Assembly (NCBI GenBank): GCA_009667805.1
Contig: CM019072.1
Span: forward strand, 37,689,519-37,753,518
Direction of reading: 5' to 3'
Source: Leptobrachium leishanense
Taxonomy: Eukaryota; Chordata; Amphibia; Anura; Megophryidae
DNA length: 64,000 nt
Numbering within the stretch: the first letter of the stretch is position 1; every line of letters starts with the position of its first letter. The translations under genes and the position numbers were made by a program. Shown piece by piece: positions 36,908-47,564 of the stretch. Below the pieces are notes generated by a model. The model ran no database searches and was not told the origin of the DNA. It was given only the letters and a program-made list of their open reading frames with translations.

Positions 36908-38425
36908 CACGGCCGGCGCTGCCGCTAGGCCAACTAGGCGGGCGCCTAGAGCGCAGCACCCGCCTAGGGCGCAGCGGCAGCCGGCCAGACCAATTGAAAA
37001 AAAAAAAAATTGTAAATAAAAATGCCCGTGGGCACCCTGGGGCGGCCGCGTGCTGCAGCCAGCCCCAATACGAGCCGGCGTCACCGCCGGTGTCAAGGAG
37101 ACGGAGGCGTGGACTTGGTGCTTCCAGCTTCCTGGACTAAGTCCACGCCTCCATCTCCTTGACGCCGGCGGTGACGCCAGCACGCATGAGACTGGTTGCA
37201 GGAAGACAGCGCTGGAGGCAAATACCCATGTGTGAGCTGCTGGGTAAGTATCCATGTGTGAGCCTGGGGACAAATACCATGTGTGAGCCTGGGGACAAAT
37301 ACCATGTGTGAGCCTGGGGACAAATACCATGTGTGATCCTGGGGGGGGCAAATACCATGTGTGAGCCTGGGGGGGGGGCAAATACCATGTGTGAGCCTGG
37401 GGGCAAATACCATATGTGAGCCTGGGGGCAAATACCATGTGTGAGCCTGGGGACAAATACCATGTGTGAGCCTGGGGGGGCAAATACCATGTGTGAGCCT
37501 GGGGGGGGCAAATACCATGTGTGAGCCTGGGGGCAAATACCATGTGTGAGCCTGGGGACAAATACCATGTGTGAGCCTGGGGGGGGGAAATACCATGTGT
37601 GAGCTGGGGTGAGCCTGGGGGGGGCAAATACCATGTGTGAGCCTGGGGGGGCAAATACCATGTGTGAGCCTGGGGGCAAAATACCATGTGTGAGCCTGGG
37701 GGCAAATACCATGTGTGAGCCTGGGGGGGCAAATACCATGTGTGAGCCTGGGGGGGGGGCAAATACCATGTGTGAGCCAGGGGGGGCAAATACCATGTGT
37801 GAGCCTGGGGGGGCAAATACCATGTGTGAGCCAGGGGGCAAATACCATGTGTGAGCCTGGGGGGGGCAAAATACCTTGTGTGAGCCTGGGGGGGGCAAAT
37901 ACCATGTGTGAGCCTGGGGGGGCAAAATACCATGTGTGAGCCTGGGGGGGCAAATACCATGTGTGAGCCTGGGGGGGCAAATACCATGCGTAAGCCTGGG
38001 GGCAAATACCATGTGTAAGCCTGGGGGGGGGCAAATATCCATGTGTGAGCCTGGGGGCAAATACCATGTGTGAGCCTGGGGGCAAATACCATGTGTGAGC
38101 CTGGGGGGGCAAATATCATGTGTGAGCCTGGGGGGGGGCACATACCCATGTGTGAGCCTGGGGGGGGGGGGCACATACCCATGTGTGAGCCTGGGGGGGC
38201 ACATACCCATGTGTGAGCCTGGGGGGGGGCACATACCCATGTATGAGCCCGGGGGCAGATACCCATGTGTGAGCCCGGGGCAGATACCCATGTGTGAGCC
38301 CGGGCAATATCTCCATGCCATGTGTGAGCTGGAGGCAATATATTCACCATGTGAGCTTTTTTTTTTTGGGGGGGGTGCAAGTAGCTGGTCTTGCCTAGGG
38401 CGCAAAATAGTCTAGCACCGGCCCT
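36908..38425. mobile_element. Possible hAT-like insertion with GGCCGGYGCT ends carrying a minisatellite
   Basis: Left CACGGCCGGCGCTGCCGC and right TAGCACCGGCCCTG are imperfect inverted ends. Flanks are both G-rich, so a duplication cannot be judged. The interior is almost wholly tandem repeat. Confidence 0.5.
37228..38335. repeat. G-rich minisatellite, 25-34-bp units
   Basis: About 40 units of CAAATACCATGTGTGAGCCT followed by a G run of 4 to 12. The unit length varies with the G run. The last units change to CACATACCCATGTGTGAGCC. Very long open frames on the minus strand (up to 495 codons) are translations of this repeat, not a gene. Confidence 0.95.
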
Positions 38426-39007
38426 GGGGGGGTTTTCAGCTGGTGCTGACTGATTCCGCTGAAGCGGTATCAGTTATCACCAGGTCCTAGCTGTGGTAAA
38501 CTTTTCAGTTAACCGCAGCTTGGCGTAATTAGCGTTAGGACTTTGTAATCATGTTAAGCATAGGGAGTGCAAAGTACAGTAAGCTCGCGCTGAAAAGCGC
38601 AAGATCCGGTTCGGTAACGGGTTTTTTAACCTGTTAGCGTTCGGATTGTCGGGGGTTGCTGCACCTCTCGTGCAGGGATGACGTCCTTGGCAATCAGTAC
38701 TGGGCACCCTCATTATAAGCAACGGTTTATTAGATATTGAATTAAAAAAATACCCAGGACAAGAAGACACGCATGTGGGCGATGATTAGCAATGGACGGA
38801 CTGTGTACGTCGTCAAGAAGCGGTATGTATAATAGCATAAACATGTTACATACGCATAACACACATTACATACATCTACCAACATATGTCAACACATGCT
38901 GCAGTGTAATGTATTATCTGTTTGTCAGACAAATGTGACGGTCATAAAATTATTCTGGCTTTAATTAAAATATTTGCACACGTGTACATTTTTCTGAAAC
39001 TTTCACA

Positions 39008-39198
39008 CCTCAAAATTACATGTGCTTAGAGTGCATGAGGCTTACATAGGATTTTTTGCGCCGCCTGTGTGTTTCATCTTTAAAATGCTGCAATGGGTGA
39101 TGTGGATTTTCTAGCTTACAAGGAAAGCATGCTTTACAGTCTGCCTAATGTCTAGGTGCAAAGATTCTCACCTCTAAATGACATGTGCTCGCAGCAGG
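39008..39198 (+). repeat. About 175-bp repeat unit, copy 1
   Basis: GCGCCGCCTGTGTGTTTCAT, TGCTGCAATGGGTGATGTGG and GTCTGCCTAATGTCTAGGTG recur nearly identically at 41735-41840. The start (AAATTACATGTGCTTAGAG) resembles the end (AAATGACATGTGCTCGCAG), so the units look tandem. Confidence 0.8.
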
Positions 39199-40496
39199 CA
39201 GTGGTGTATTTTGGCCTAGGTCAACAAGGCCTAGGCCTAGGGCGGCACTTTCCAGGGGGCGGCGGCCCGCACCGGTGGCCCCACCCCAAAAAATATATAT
39301 ATTTTTTAACTTTTGCAAAGTATTTTACCAGGAAGGATACATTGAGATTTCACTAATTTTCAAGTATGTCCTGGGTAGGCAAGGCCTAAGCTTTCACTTT
39401 CCAGGGGGCAGCAAAAAACCTCACCACTAAATGGGTTACTCACAGAGCACCGAAATGACGCCAACATTTTGGTGTTCTGTAGTTCCCTGCACTTTGGGGA
39501 ATAAAATTTCCCCACCCTGCAGTGAATTCACCATTCACCGCAGGGTCCCCAAAGTGCATGGAGTCGGCCGCTGAATGCTGCCACCTCAAACCCGTGGCCT
39601 GCTGTTTTCAAAAGAACTACTGAACGAAATGTCTGGAGTTTACATATAAGATCCTATGATTGATAACAAAAAGTTCTGTTACAGAAAAAAGAAAAACCGC
39701 TATTAAAAAAAGGGGGGGGAATTTTGCTGAAAAATTACTAAAAGGTACTAAAAAAAATCAATAAAGACTTTTTACAGCAGATTAAAATAATAAATGGTTT
39801 ATTAGATATTGCATAAAAACGGGAATATTTTTAACATCGAAACCTATGGGGTTCGACCTGAATAAACCTGCTGGTTGAAATCACCGAGCATCAGGGCATT
39901 TCACTGCCATTTCTCTGCTGTTTGGTGTTCCCTGAATAGATTAACCATTACTTCTCTATGGGGATTTGCACTGTCTTCAAACAGCACCGTACTTGCTTTT
40001 AGTTCGCCAAACTTGTGTGTGAGCGTATCACAGAGCAGTGGTGTACTTAGGGAAGTGGCGGGGGTGGGCTGCCCCAGGTACCAGTGATTATTAGGGTGTC
40101 ATTAGAGGGTACTAGGAGGTGTCACTGTCACTGTGTGTCAGCTTTGAGCTGTATTCTCAAACAATGAGCAGCGGAGCAGGGTGTTTGCATACGGAATAAA
40201 ATCGAATAGAATTAAAATCCCCCTCTCCTCCCTCCATAGCTCCTCCCCTGCCCCGCTGCAGCTCTAGGAGATGGGAGGGGGATGTGATTTGTGTGCAGAG
40301 AGACAAGATGACAGTAAACGACAGGAAAAGGGGGGGGGTATCAGCAGAATTTGAAGCCCTGTCTGCTTACTGCTGTTTAAAGTGGACCTTTCCTTAACCA
40401 GCACTGCAGTGATGGAAATTTGTCATTGAGCTGCCTGGCTCCTGGTGAGGCTGCGTGCGTGCAGGTCACGCGGTCCGGCCAGTCAGGTGGTACTGA

Positions 40497-40562
40497 GTCT
40501 CACGCGGTCCGGCCAGTCAGGTGGTACTGAGTCACAGTACCACCTGACTGGCTGAACCACGT
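40497..40562. repeat. Tandem plus inverted repeat of a 35-bp unit
   Basis: TCACGCGGTCCGGCCAGTCA GGTGGTACTGAGT occurs twice (about 40467 and 40500), followed by its inverted copy ACTCAGTACCACC-type sequence ending CCACGTGAC. Forms a strong hairpin. Confidence 0.75.
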
Positions 40563-40829
40563 GACACGCACACAGCTGCCCGCCCTTTCGTTAACACGGA
40601 CTCTTCCTCTATTCTGGACTGAATACCCACCGGGAAGGGAATCAAAGCCACGGTGCACCCTCTGGCAGTGGCACCCCACTGCTGACAAGATGGCTCCACC
40701 CACATGCACAGCTGCGATCCTAACGTGGCCTGGAGGGACCTCCTGCTGAGTCCGTACACAGTCCCTGCTGACTCTGCACACAGCCCTACCGCGGACGGAG
40801 GCCGGTAAATAAAGAATAAGTAATTGCTG

Positions 40830-41255
40830 TGTGCTCATATACACTCGGTTTGCTGGGAGTCTTATTGCAGTGGATTCTGATACACTCATACACACCGCAC
40901 ATTGCATTGCTGGGAGTGTTATTGCTGTGGATTCTGATACGCTGACACACACACCGCACATTGCATTGCTGGGAGTTTTATTGCTGTGGATTCTGATACA
41001 CTCATACACACTGCACATTGCATTGCTGGGAGTTTTATTGCTGTGGATTCTGTGATACACACTGCATATTACTGTGAGTTTTATTGCCCTGGAGCTCTGG
41101 GATACGCTCATACACACTGCACATTACTGTGAGTTTTATTGCTGTGCAGTTCTGATATGCTCATACACAGTGCCCATTTCTGTGGGTTTTATTGCTGTGC
41201 AGCTCTGTGATACGCTTATATGCAGTGCACGTTTCTGTGGATTTTATTGTTCAAC
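40830..41255. repeat. About 60-bp minisatellite
   Basis: Seven or so units built on GGGAGTTTTATTGCTGTGGA TTCTGATACACTCATACACA. Later units are shorter and more diverged. Confidence 0.9.
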
Positions 41256-41568
41256 CAAATAGAGCGGCTGTGATCCAGTATACTTGACATGCATGGCTGT
41301 TCTTTGTAAAAATGCTTGAATTTAAACATTTCATAATTTTATTTATCTCAATAGATACATTTGAAATGGTATACAAAATATACAAGTAGGCACTTGGTAT
41401 CCACTTTTAATATAAAGAGAGGAAAAGGCGGAGCTTAAAGAAGAAGGGTGGGGATTAACCAGGAAGAGGTGTGCCCTTGACAGGAAGAGGTGCCTCAAAT
41501 TTAAATTAGGGGGTGCACGAGTTTAGTCAGGCCTAAGGCAGCACAAAGCCTAAATACACCACTGGCAG

Positions 41569-41704
41569 CAGGGCTCTCAAACTCTGGTGCCCCTGATGTT
41601 TTTGAACGACAGCTCCCAGGATTCCCTCGCCATGTATTGCATTGAAATCATCCTGGGACTTGTAGTCCAAATCATGTTGGGGGGCTGTGAGTTTGAGACC
41701 CCTG
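41569..41704. mobile_element. Short MITE with CTCTCAAACTC / GAGTTTGAGA ends
   Basis: CAGGGCTCTCAAACTC (41569) and GAGTTTGAGACCCCTG (41704) are inverted. The interior has CAGCTCCCAGGATTCC against GGGACTTGTAGTCC. It looks hAT-derived; an 8-bp duplication is not visible. Confidence 0.65.
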
Positions 41705-41885
41705 GCATACTGTGCATGAGGCGTGCATAGAATTTTTTGCGCCGCCTGTGTGTTTCATCTTTAAAATGCTGCAATGGGTGATGTGGATTTTCTAGCTTAC
41801 AAGGAAAGCATGCTTTACAGTCTGCCTAATGTCTAGGTGCAAAGATTCTTACCTCTAAATGACATGTGCTTACAGCAGGGCTCTC
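41705..41885 (+). repeat. About 175-bp repeat unit, copy 2
   Basis: Near-identical to 39028-39198 (see copy 1). The two transposons between them split the array. Confidence 0.8.
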
Positions 41886-42479
41886 AAACGGCGTAAACAA
41901 CAGGTGTTAATTAGTGTTTGGAAATAACATGTGCTTCTAATTAGTCTGGTCTCATGCATTTGATACATTGCCTGCAGACTGGATGTGGCTCCTGCACATG
42001 TATGAACACTGTGCTTATGAATTCTAAGAAGTGTTCATTTCTACATGTTCCTCTGATATGCTGTTTAACCCCTTAAGGACCAGGGCTCTGTAAAGCCAAT
42101 CATTAATGATGTAGATGTTACGTCATTTGTCATCAAGGGCTTAATAAAATCTATATCACACTCCTTAGATTTAAATGTAATATTCCAGTATTTGTATGTC
42201 ATGTACCTCTCCCAAAGGGCCTATGTGAGCATACAATTATTATTGTTTTAGATCTATAGTTTTGGTGCAAGCGTGGTGGGAGGGCTTGCTGCTTCTGCAT
42301 TAGTAACACAACACAACATGAAAATGTATATCATAAAGCGTACAAGCTGAGTCCCTAGAGTCTCTGACTGTCCATTGTCATATATACCTTGCTTTATACA
42401 TATAATACATTCCCTCATCTAACGGGATAGTAGCCAGTCCCTGCGTATTTTAACCCCTTAAGGGTGGCTAGGTGTCGTG
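41886..42479. other. Unassigned sequence
   Basis: No gene or repeat structure recognised. Confidence 0.45.
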
Positions 42480-42876
42480 TGTGTGGGTCTCTGATGGCGT
42501 TATTTCTATACATCCTACAAATCCGCCACTTCACGGGCAGGTTATGGGTACCTCCTAGGCACGATAGTTGAAGGAATTTTTCGTTTTTATTTTTAACCCT
42601 TATTTTCTGGAAAAACTCACTGTTCCTTTAAAAACGTCTTTTTTAAGACTTTTTGTCCTTGTTTCCTGTCCCCCAGGGCACTACCCGGACCCCCATACAC
42701 CTTTTATGGCAAATATCTTGCATATATGCCCTCTTGGAGGGCACTCTAAAAATCGAACTTTTGAGGCCCATTGACTTGCATTGAGTTCGGTTCGTGTTCG
42801 CGTTCGAACTCGAACTTTTGAAATTGTTCGAGTTCGAATGCGAACCGAAACACGGGGGTGTTTGGCTCATCCCTAC
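42480..42876 (-). mobile_element. One end of a hAT related to the 17.2-26.4 kb element
   Basis: Reverse complement of about 17173-17530: CGCCACTTCACGGGCAGGTT, TGCATATATGCCCTCTTGGA, GGCACTCTAAAAATCGAAC and the terminus ACACGGGGGTGTTTGGCTCA TCCCTA. Only this end is present. Confidence 0.85.
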
Positions 42877-43259
42877 TTGTGAGACCTGAGAGGGCCCCCA
42901 CCGTAGAGCAGGCCACTAGTGCTGTTGCTCGTCCTCAGGATCCTCACCCCCACTTTCTCTCACTATAAGTTTACAGGGTCATCCAGAAGTGAACCCCTTG
43001 CTTGATGTGCCTGACGAGGGCTAACAAGGCTGAAACGATCGTTGGGGGTTGCTGCACCTCTCGTGCAGGGATGACGTCCTTGGCAGTCAGTACTGGCCAC
43101 CCTCATTGGGTGAGAGCAGACTGATTTGCATATGGAGCATTCATCCCTGTAATGGCACAAGCTAAAACCTTGTGAGACCTGAGCGGGCCCAACCGTAGAG
43201 CAGGCCACTAGTGCTGTTGCTCGTCCTCCGGATCCTCACCCCCCCCCTTTCTCTCACTA
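42877..43259. repeat. About 95-bp direct repeat, 292 bp apart
   Basis: CTTGTGAGACCTGAG...GAGCAGGCCACTAGTGCTGT...TTTCTCTCACTAT occurs at about 42877-42966 and 43169-43260. The second copy ends at the 10-bp target duplication. Confidence 0.85.
43005..43045 (+). other. Hammerhead-ribozyme-like core
   Basis: CTGACGA (43011-43017), 14 nt that could form a weak stem (GGGC..GGCT), then GAAAC (43032-43036) and a possible short stem III ACG/CGT ending at GTT (43041-43043). Predicted cleavage after 43043 matches, within one base, the 5' boundary of the 38650 insertion. Stem I is not convincing. Confidence 0.4.
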
Positions 43260-43364
43260 TTCGGATTGTAATATGCAGCGCCCACACTAGGGCAACCAGA
43301 GATAAAGTTAAAGCTCACGCAGGTGAGCGCTAATGTTAGCGTTATCAATGTAATAGCGCCCAGA

Positions 43365-44164
43365 GTCTTTGAATATTTAAAAACCACGGCAACTTGAATT
43401 CATGCATTGACTAACCCTTCATTCCTGCCAAAGTGCCTGACTTTTAAATCTTCTATGCATGAGCATGTGAACATATACAAACCTGCACATACTCCGTATA
43501 CCGTACAAAAGAACAGCTGATATGTGTAATGTCCTAATGGGAAGAAGATGTTCAGAAAATGGATTAAAAATGGTTATTAACAGAGACACTTGTGGTTTCC
43601 CGAGCCATGAAATTTCATGGCCATCTCTAATTACAGTCTTGCATTCTTGATGCAGAGGCTTAGACTTTAGAAGAAACCGAGATTATCCCTATAAATCGAT
43701 GTTGGAGTGACAGCTGTATCCGGCATCTTGGTCTCACTTACGGGGATAGTCATTCATTCACAGATCACATTTGTTTTTGTGGCAGATGCCACGAGAACAG
43801 CTGGGAAGATGAATCATAATGGTGATTTTATTTTCAGTTTTTTTTTCTAAATCATATCTTGTAGAAGCCTTTAAGAAAAAAATGTTGGCTCTATTCCAGC
43901 TGGGTCATACAGTAGCTATAAGAATGAGTGAGCTATTAAGTAACAGAACCCAGCTCTTTAATATTAATGAATTCCCTGTGATTTCTGCTGAGTTGCAAAC
44001 TCCTTTGTAGCTCGGCTATTGCGGTTGCCTATTGTACTTTAACACTTCCTATACTTTATATTGGAACCACTAATGTGTAGACAGCCGGAGAATAACGAGT
44101 GATTCCAAGGTTGCCTGTCATTCTCGCTTGTAGCTGGTAATGAAAATAATCACCGTTATATGAG
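43365..44164. other. Unassigned sequence
   Basis: No supported gene, RNA or repeat. Confidence 0.45.
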
Positions 44165-44632
44165 GGGTTATTCAGAAAGCACCAAAATTTCACCAAAACA
44201 GATCGACGAACTCAGCCGCAGCCCGCCGAATGCATCTGAAGATGTGCCGAACACCACCAAACTGACCGCCGAATGTCGCCGATCTGCCGGAGAACGCCGC
44301 TAAAAAAAGCCGACCACCCACCGAACTGTGGGTAAAGAAGAGAATTTGATTTTTTTCTAAAAAAAGGCAATTTTTAAAAGGCGCATTAAAACAATAAAAA
44401 TGCATGGAAAAAAGGTTCGAGGAATAAAAATAAAATAATCTGCTACACAATAAAAAAAAACGCCACTTAAAATTAATGGGGATCAAAACTTTTGACAAAT
44501 TTAAAAAAATGCCTAAAAAATAAATAATAAATAAAAATACTTTTTGATGCAAATGAAAAGAATAAACGGTTGAATAAAAAAATAATAGAAAAGTTAATTT
44601 TTTTCCCATTGAACCCTAGGGATTTGGCGGTT
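44165..44632. mobile_element. MITE family R relative, left part
   Basis: Starts GGGGTTATTCAGAAAGCACC and keeps the CCGCCGAATG / AACCGCCGAA composition and AAAGAATAAACGGTTGAATA typical of the family. No clear right terminus. Confidence 0.5.
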
Positions 44633-45053
44633 TAACCACTTGAACGCGGAGGACGTGCAGGAAATGTCCTTTTGTTTCGCTTCCGTGTGTTGAGGACGTT
44701 CCCTGCACGTCTTGGCGATGCTCCGGTTCGGAGGCTATCTGGCGCCAAACCGGAGCTTCATCCACAGCGGACTGACATCTTGCATGTCAGCCCTCACTGT
44801 GGGACTGCCCCACAGCATCGCTGTATATATACAGTTTGTATCTATATATAAAATATACAGGATACCAGCAATTCTTTCCAATAAATGCAAAACCGATGCA
44901 AAAAATGGTGCAAGGCCAAAAAAAATATACAAAGTCCAAAGGGTGGCAGCACTCAAAAAATTAAAAATACAATTTTATTAATGTCAAAAGTTATAACACA
45001 GTTACCGACGTCTCGGCTCTCTTGGGAGCCATTTTCAAGGCTTGGTTTATATA
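44633..45053. repeat. Hairpin segment and possible Penelope-like tail
   Basis: Hairpins include ATGTCCTT...GGACGTTCC near 44665-44705. On the minus strand from about 45040, a 5-6-bp stem GGCTCC/AGAGCC (45015-45030) followed by CGAGACGTCGG and an AT-rich tail with AATAAAATTG resembles hammerhead-bearing retroelement tails, but both core boxes are altered. Confidence 0.35.
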
Positions 45054-45305
45054 CAGGGTGTCCATAAAGTCTCTTTACAATTTCCAATATTTATTACAAA
45101 GGCAAATGAAGAGACCGATAAGTGAAAATCATTACAAAATGAGACGTATATGATTAAAAAAATTATTTAATTTTTTTTGCCTCATTTAATGCACCTCTAT
45201 ATGGGCACCATTAGTCGCACGAAGCACAACAATGCGGTACTCGATTTCTTGCCATGTTGGCTATAACACACCCTCATCAATGGCGTCAGTGATCCTCTGC
45301 TTTAG

Positions 45306-46470
45306 ATGAATGTGTGGTGTGGGATCATGTGCAATCCAATCATTGGTCTGTTTTTCTTCAAAAAAGTAACATCAATTACTGCAGATGTTTACCTTGACCT
45401 TTTGACTGAATACGAGGCACCACAACTACATGACCTTCAACCAACCATCATTTTCCAGCAAGATGGCGCACCACCACATTGGAGACGGCATGTTGGTGGG
45501 TTCCTAAATGAAACCTTTCCAGAGCGGTGGATTGGAAGAGGAGGCCCAATTCCCTGGCCACCTCGTTCACCAGATATCATTCCCCTCTACTTCTTTCTAT
45601 GGGGTTATGTTAAAGATATGGGGCTCTATTACATTCTTCACGCACTTTTTGCCCGCGCGCAAAAGCGCATTAACGCGAGGGGCAAAACCTTTTGTGCTGA
45701 ACGTCGTATTACGACATTCGCGCATACGATGCGCGTTAACGTCTAACGCGAGTGACCCTGTGCGAACCCTACGCGAACGCAAGTTCGCGTGCGCATCCCA
45801 TACTTAACATTGTGAGCGCAAATGCGTTCGTGCGCTGGTACGCGGATGGTATTACAATTGATGCGCAACCTTTTCCGAACGACGTTTGCGCGCATAATTT
45901 TAACGTCTTTTAAAAGCTGGCGGTAACTGCAAATCTGAACGTTCTGGCTGAAACGAAATACACCAGCACGAAAATAAAAATACAGCACAGTATAGTTACA
46001 CATTCTACACATACCCAAACAATAAAATAGAGAAGTTGTGCGTGTTTTTATTATTGCTGCAGCATATATACACAGATTGATTTTGACAGGCGCAAAAACT
46101 GAACGGGAGACAATTGTGGTTCTTAATTCTGATTGGCTGAATTGCGTGAAAAAAAACAATCCGCCCACCGATTTCTGCGCGCAACGTTAATGCACGCACG
46201 TTTTTGCACGTCTTTTTTACGTGCGATATTTTTTGATGAATGAAAAAATGCGCTCGGATCGCAATAACTGCGTTAGTTTACGCGCGGTAAGGTTTAACGT
46301 TGCGCGCAAAAACAAAATGCGCTGCGCGTGCTAATTTGCATGGAGATTGTAATATAGCCCATGGTGTACGGAACAAAGGTACGGGACGTCACTAATCTTA
46401 AACAGAAGATCACTGACGCCATTGCCACCATTGATGAGGGTATGGCAAGAAATCGAGTACCGTCTTGATG
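45306..46470 (+). pseudogene. Mariner-like transposase fragment
   Basis: MNVWCGIMCNPIIGLFFF, ITADVYLDLLTEYEAPQL, the Asp block IIFQQDGAPPHW, then PERWIGRGGPIPWPPRSPDI and FFLWGYVKDM, a mariner-type DDE domain with the second and third acidic positions. The first Asp and the DNA-binding domain are missing. After the MITE it resumes with VYGTKVRD (46364 onward). Non-functional. Confidence 0.85.
45621..46360. mobile_element. Family H-like MITE inside the mariner gene
   Basis: Ends GGGCTCTATTACATTC (45621) and GATTGTAATATAGCCC (46360) with ATG duplicated (45618-45620, 46361-46363). 740 bp, CG-rich with repeated GCGCGCAAAA / TTTTGCGCGC-type inverted words, no coding sequence. Removal restores the transposase frame. 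Confidence 0.85.
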
Positions 46471-46630
46471 TGCTTCATGCAACTAATGGTGCCATATAGA
46501 GGTGTATTAAATGAGGCAAAAAAACTTAAATATATACGTCTCATCTTGTAATAATTTTCACTTATCTGTCTTTTCATTTGCCTTTTGTAATACATTTTTG
46601 AAATTGTAAAGAGACTTTATGGACACCCTG

Positions 46631-47029
46631 TGTGTATATATATATATATATAAATTTAAACATGCATAAAATCCAATGCTTCAATTCGTGCAACATGCCA
46701 TCTTTCCTTGACGTAAATAATCCCCGGTTGCATTTATCCTGGAATATGTTTGCCTGCATTTTTACTTAATTGTCCTTATAATGGGAAGCGTGGCTTCAGT
46801 TGAAGTAGATGTGAAGTCATCCCAGCAGATGTTTATAAGTCACAGGCTGTTATTGCATGGCAGTGTCATTCTCCAGTAGGAAAGAAGGTCCTCACTGTCA
46901 ATCAGTAACAGAATCAGAGGGTCTCATTTATTAATCTTCGCTCCAATCTGTAAAAGCCGCTGCATTAAGACAGAAGATGCTTTTATTGTCATAATTAATT
47001 ATATTCACTGTGACGTATCCCTGCATATC
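46631..47029. other. TA microsatellite and unassigned sequence
   Basis: A TA run at about 46635-46653, then no recognised feature. Confidence 0.5.
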
Positions 47030-47100
47030 TTGAACATACTTGAAAACGAGAGAAATCTCAATGTATCCTTCCTGGTAAAATCCTTTCTAAATAAATAAAT
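47030..47100 (+). repeat. LINE-A / SINE 3' tail
   Basis: ACATACTTGAAAACGAGAGA, then AATCTCAATGTATCCTTCCT, GGTAAAATCC and TAAATAAATAAA. Tail only. Confidence 0.8.
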
Positions 47101-47564
47101 ATCCGTTTAGTAGTTCTCACTTCTTTATGCTCCAGCATTTTTAAAATTATGTGTCCATCCTGATTCCCTGCTTGTCCTCTGCAAGAATTCACAAATGATA
47201 TCCACACATGGTCAGGGGTGATCTGGTTGTTAAGTGTGACAGTGAGTGTGTCCATCGATAAACACTGGCTACTGAGCAACACACACACACAAACACCGCA
47301 AACGACTTCCTGCCTAGGCTACGGCAAGGGAAGATGACTGTCGCCAGACTGCCTCGGTGCCTGCTATTATTAACCATTACTCATCCAAAACGACTATCTG
47401 TACTCCCACAACATTTATGGACATTTTCCCTGTAGCGAAGTATTGACTATTAAAGGATAAGCACAATCCCATGATTTTCATTGCGGATTTAAATGTTGTA
47501 TCTGCCAAAGTTATAGAAGAAAAAAAAGCATTTTGAAGTGAAGTAAACTGAAAACTGCATTTTA
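47101..47564. other. Unassigned sequence
   Basis: No gene or repeat recognised. Confidence 0.45.

Larger units (their letters stand above)
39199..41564. mobile_element. hAT-like element, CAGTGGTGTATTT ends, 8-bp duplication
   Basis: Ends CAGTGGTGTATTTTGGCC (39199) and GCCTAAATACACCACTG (41564), flanked by GCAGCAGG on both sides (39191-39198, 41565-41572). 2366 bp, no transposase. Contains a LINE-A tail (minus, about 39310-39375), a family-R-like block (39430-40030), a second CAGTGGTGTACTTAGG start at 40036, and tandem repeats at 40497 and 40830. Confidence 0.85.
38650..43259 (+). mobile_element. Candidate Penelope-like or retroposed insertion with 10-bp target duplication
   Basis: TTCGGATTGT occurs at 38640-38649 and 43260-43269, exactly flanking the segment, and the uninterrupted family H sequence reads across this point. 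The segment starts CGGGGGTTGCTGCACCTCTC; the same sequence recurs near the 3' end at 43043, right behind a hammerhead-like core. No reverse transcriptase or GIY-YIG domain is visible. Later insertions fill much of the interior. Confidence 0.5.
36589..43361. mobile_element. Family H element expanded by nested insertions
   Basis: Ends GGGCCATATTACAATC (36589) and CAATGTAATAGCGCCC (43361), flanked by AGA (36586-36588, 43362-43364). The interior parallels the 730-bp copy at 32675: GGGGACTTTTTTCCCCAGTC, GAAGCGGTATCAGTTATCAC, GCAAAGTACAGTAAGCTCGC, TTCGGATTGTAATATGC and CTCACGCAGGTGAGCG. The parallel is interrupted at about 36908-38425 and at 38650-43259. Removing these leaves about 0.65 kb, close to the uninterrupted copy. 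Confidence 0.75.
45054..46630 (+). mobile_element. Mariner-like relic with long inverted ends
   Basis: Ends CAGGGTGTCCATAAAGTCTC (45054) and GAGACTTTATGGACACCCTG (46630); TA precedes the left end. The left 250 bp is an inverted copy of the right end, including transposase-coding 3' sequence (for example GGCGTCAGTGATCCTCTG against AGATCACTGACGCC). It contains one transposase fragment and a MITE insertion at 45621-46360. Confidence 0.85.

Noticed and set aside
31186..38335. CRISPR-like array
   Set aside because: The minisatellites have no unique spacers, and the genome is eukaryotic.
36893..38405. Very long minus-strand frames (up to 495 codons) rich in Pro, His, Thr
   Set aside because: They are open in several frames at once because they translate the 25-34-bp minisatellite, whose unit lacks stops on that strand.
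37609..38415. Plus-strand frames with MCEPGGAN-type repeats
   Set aside because: Same minisatellite read on the other strand.
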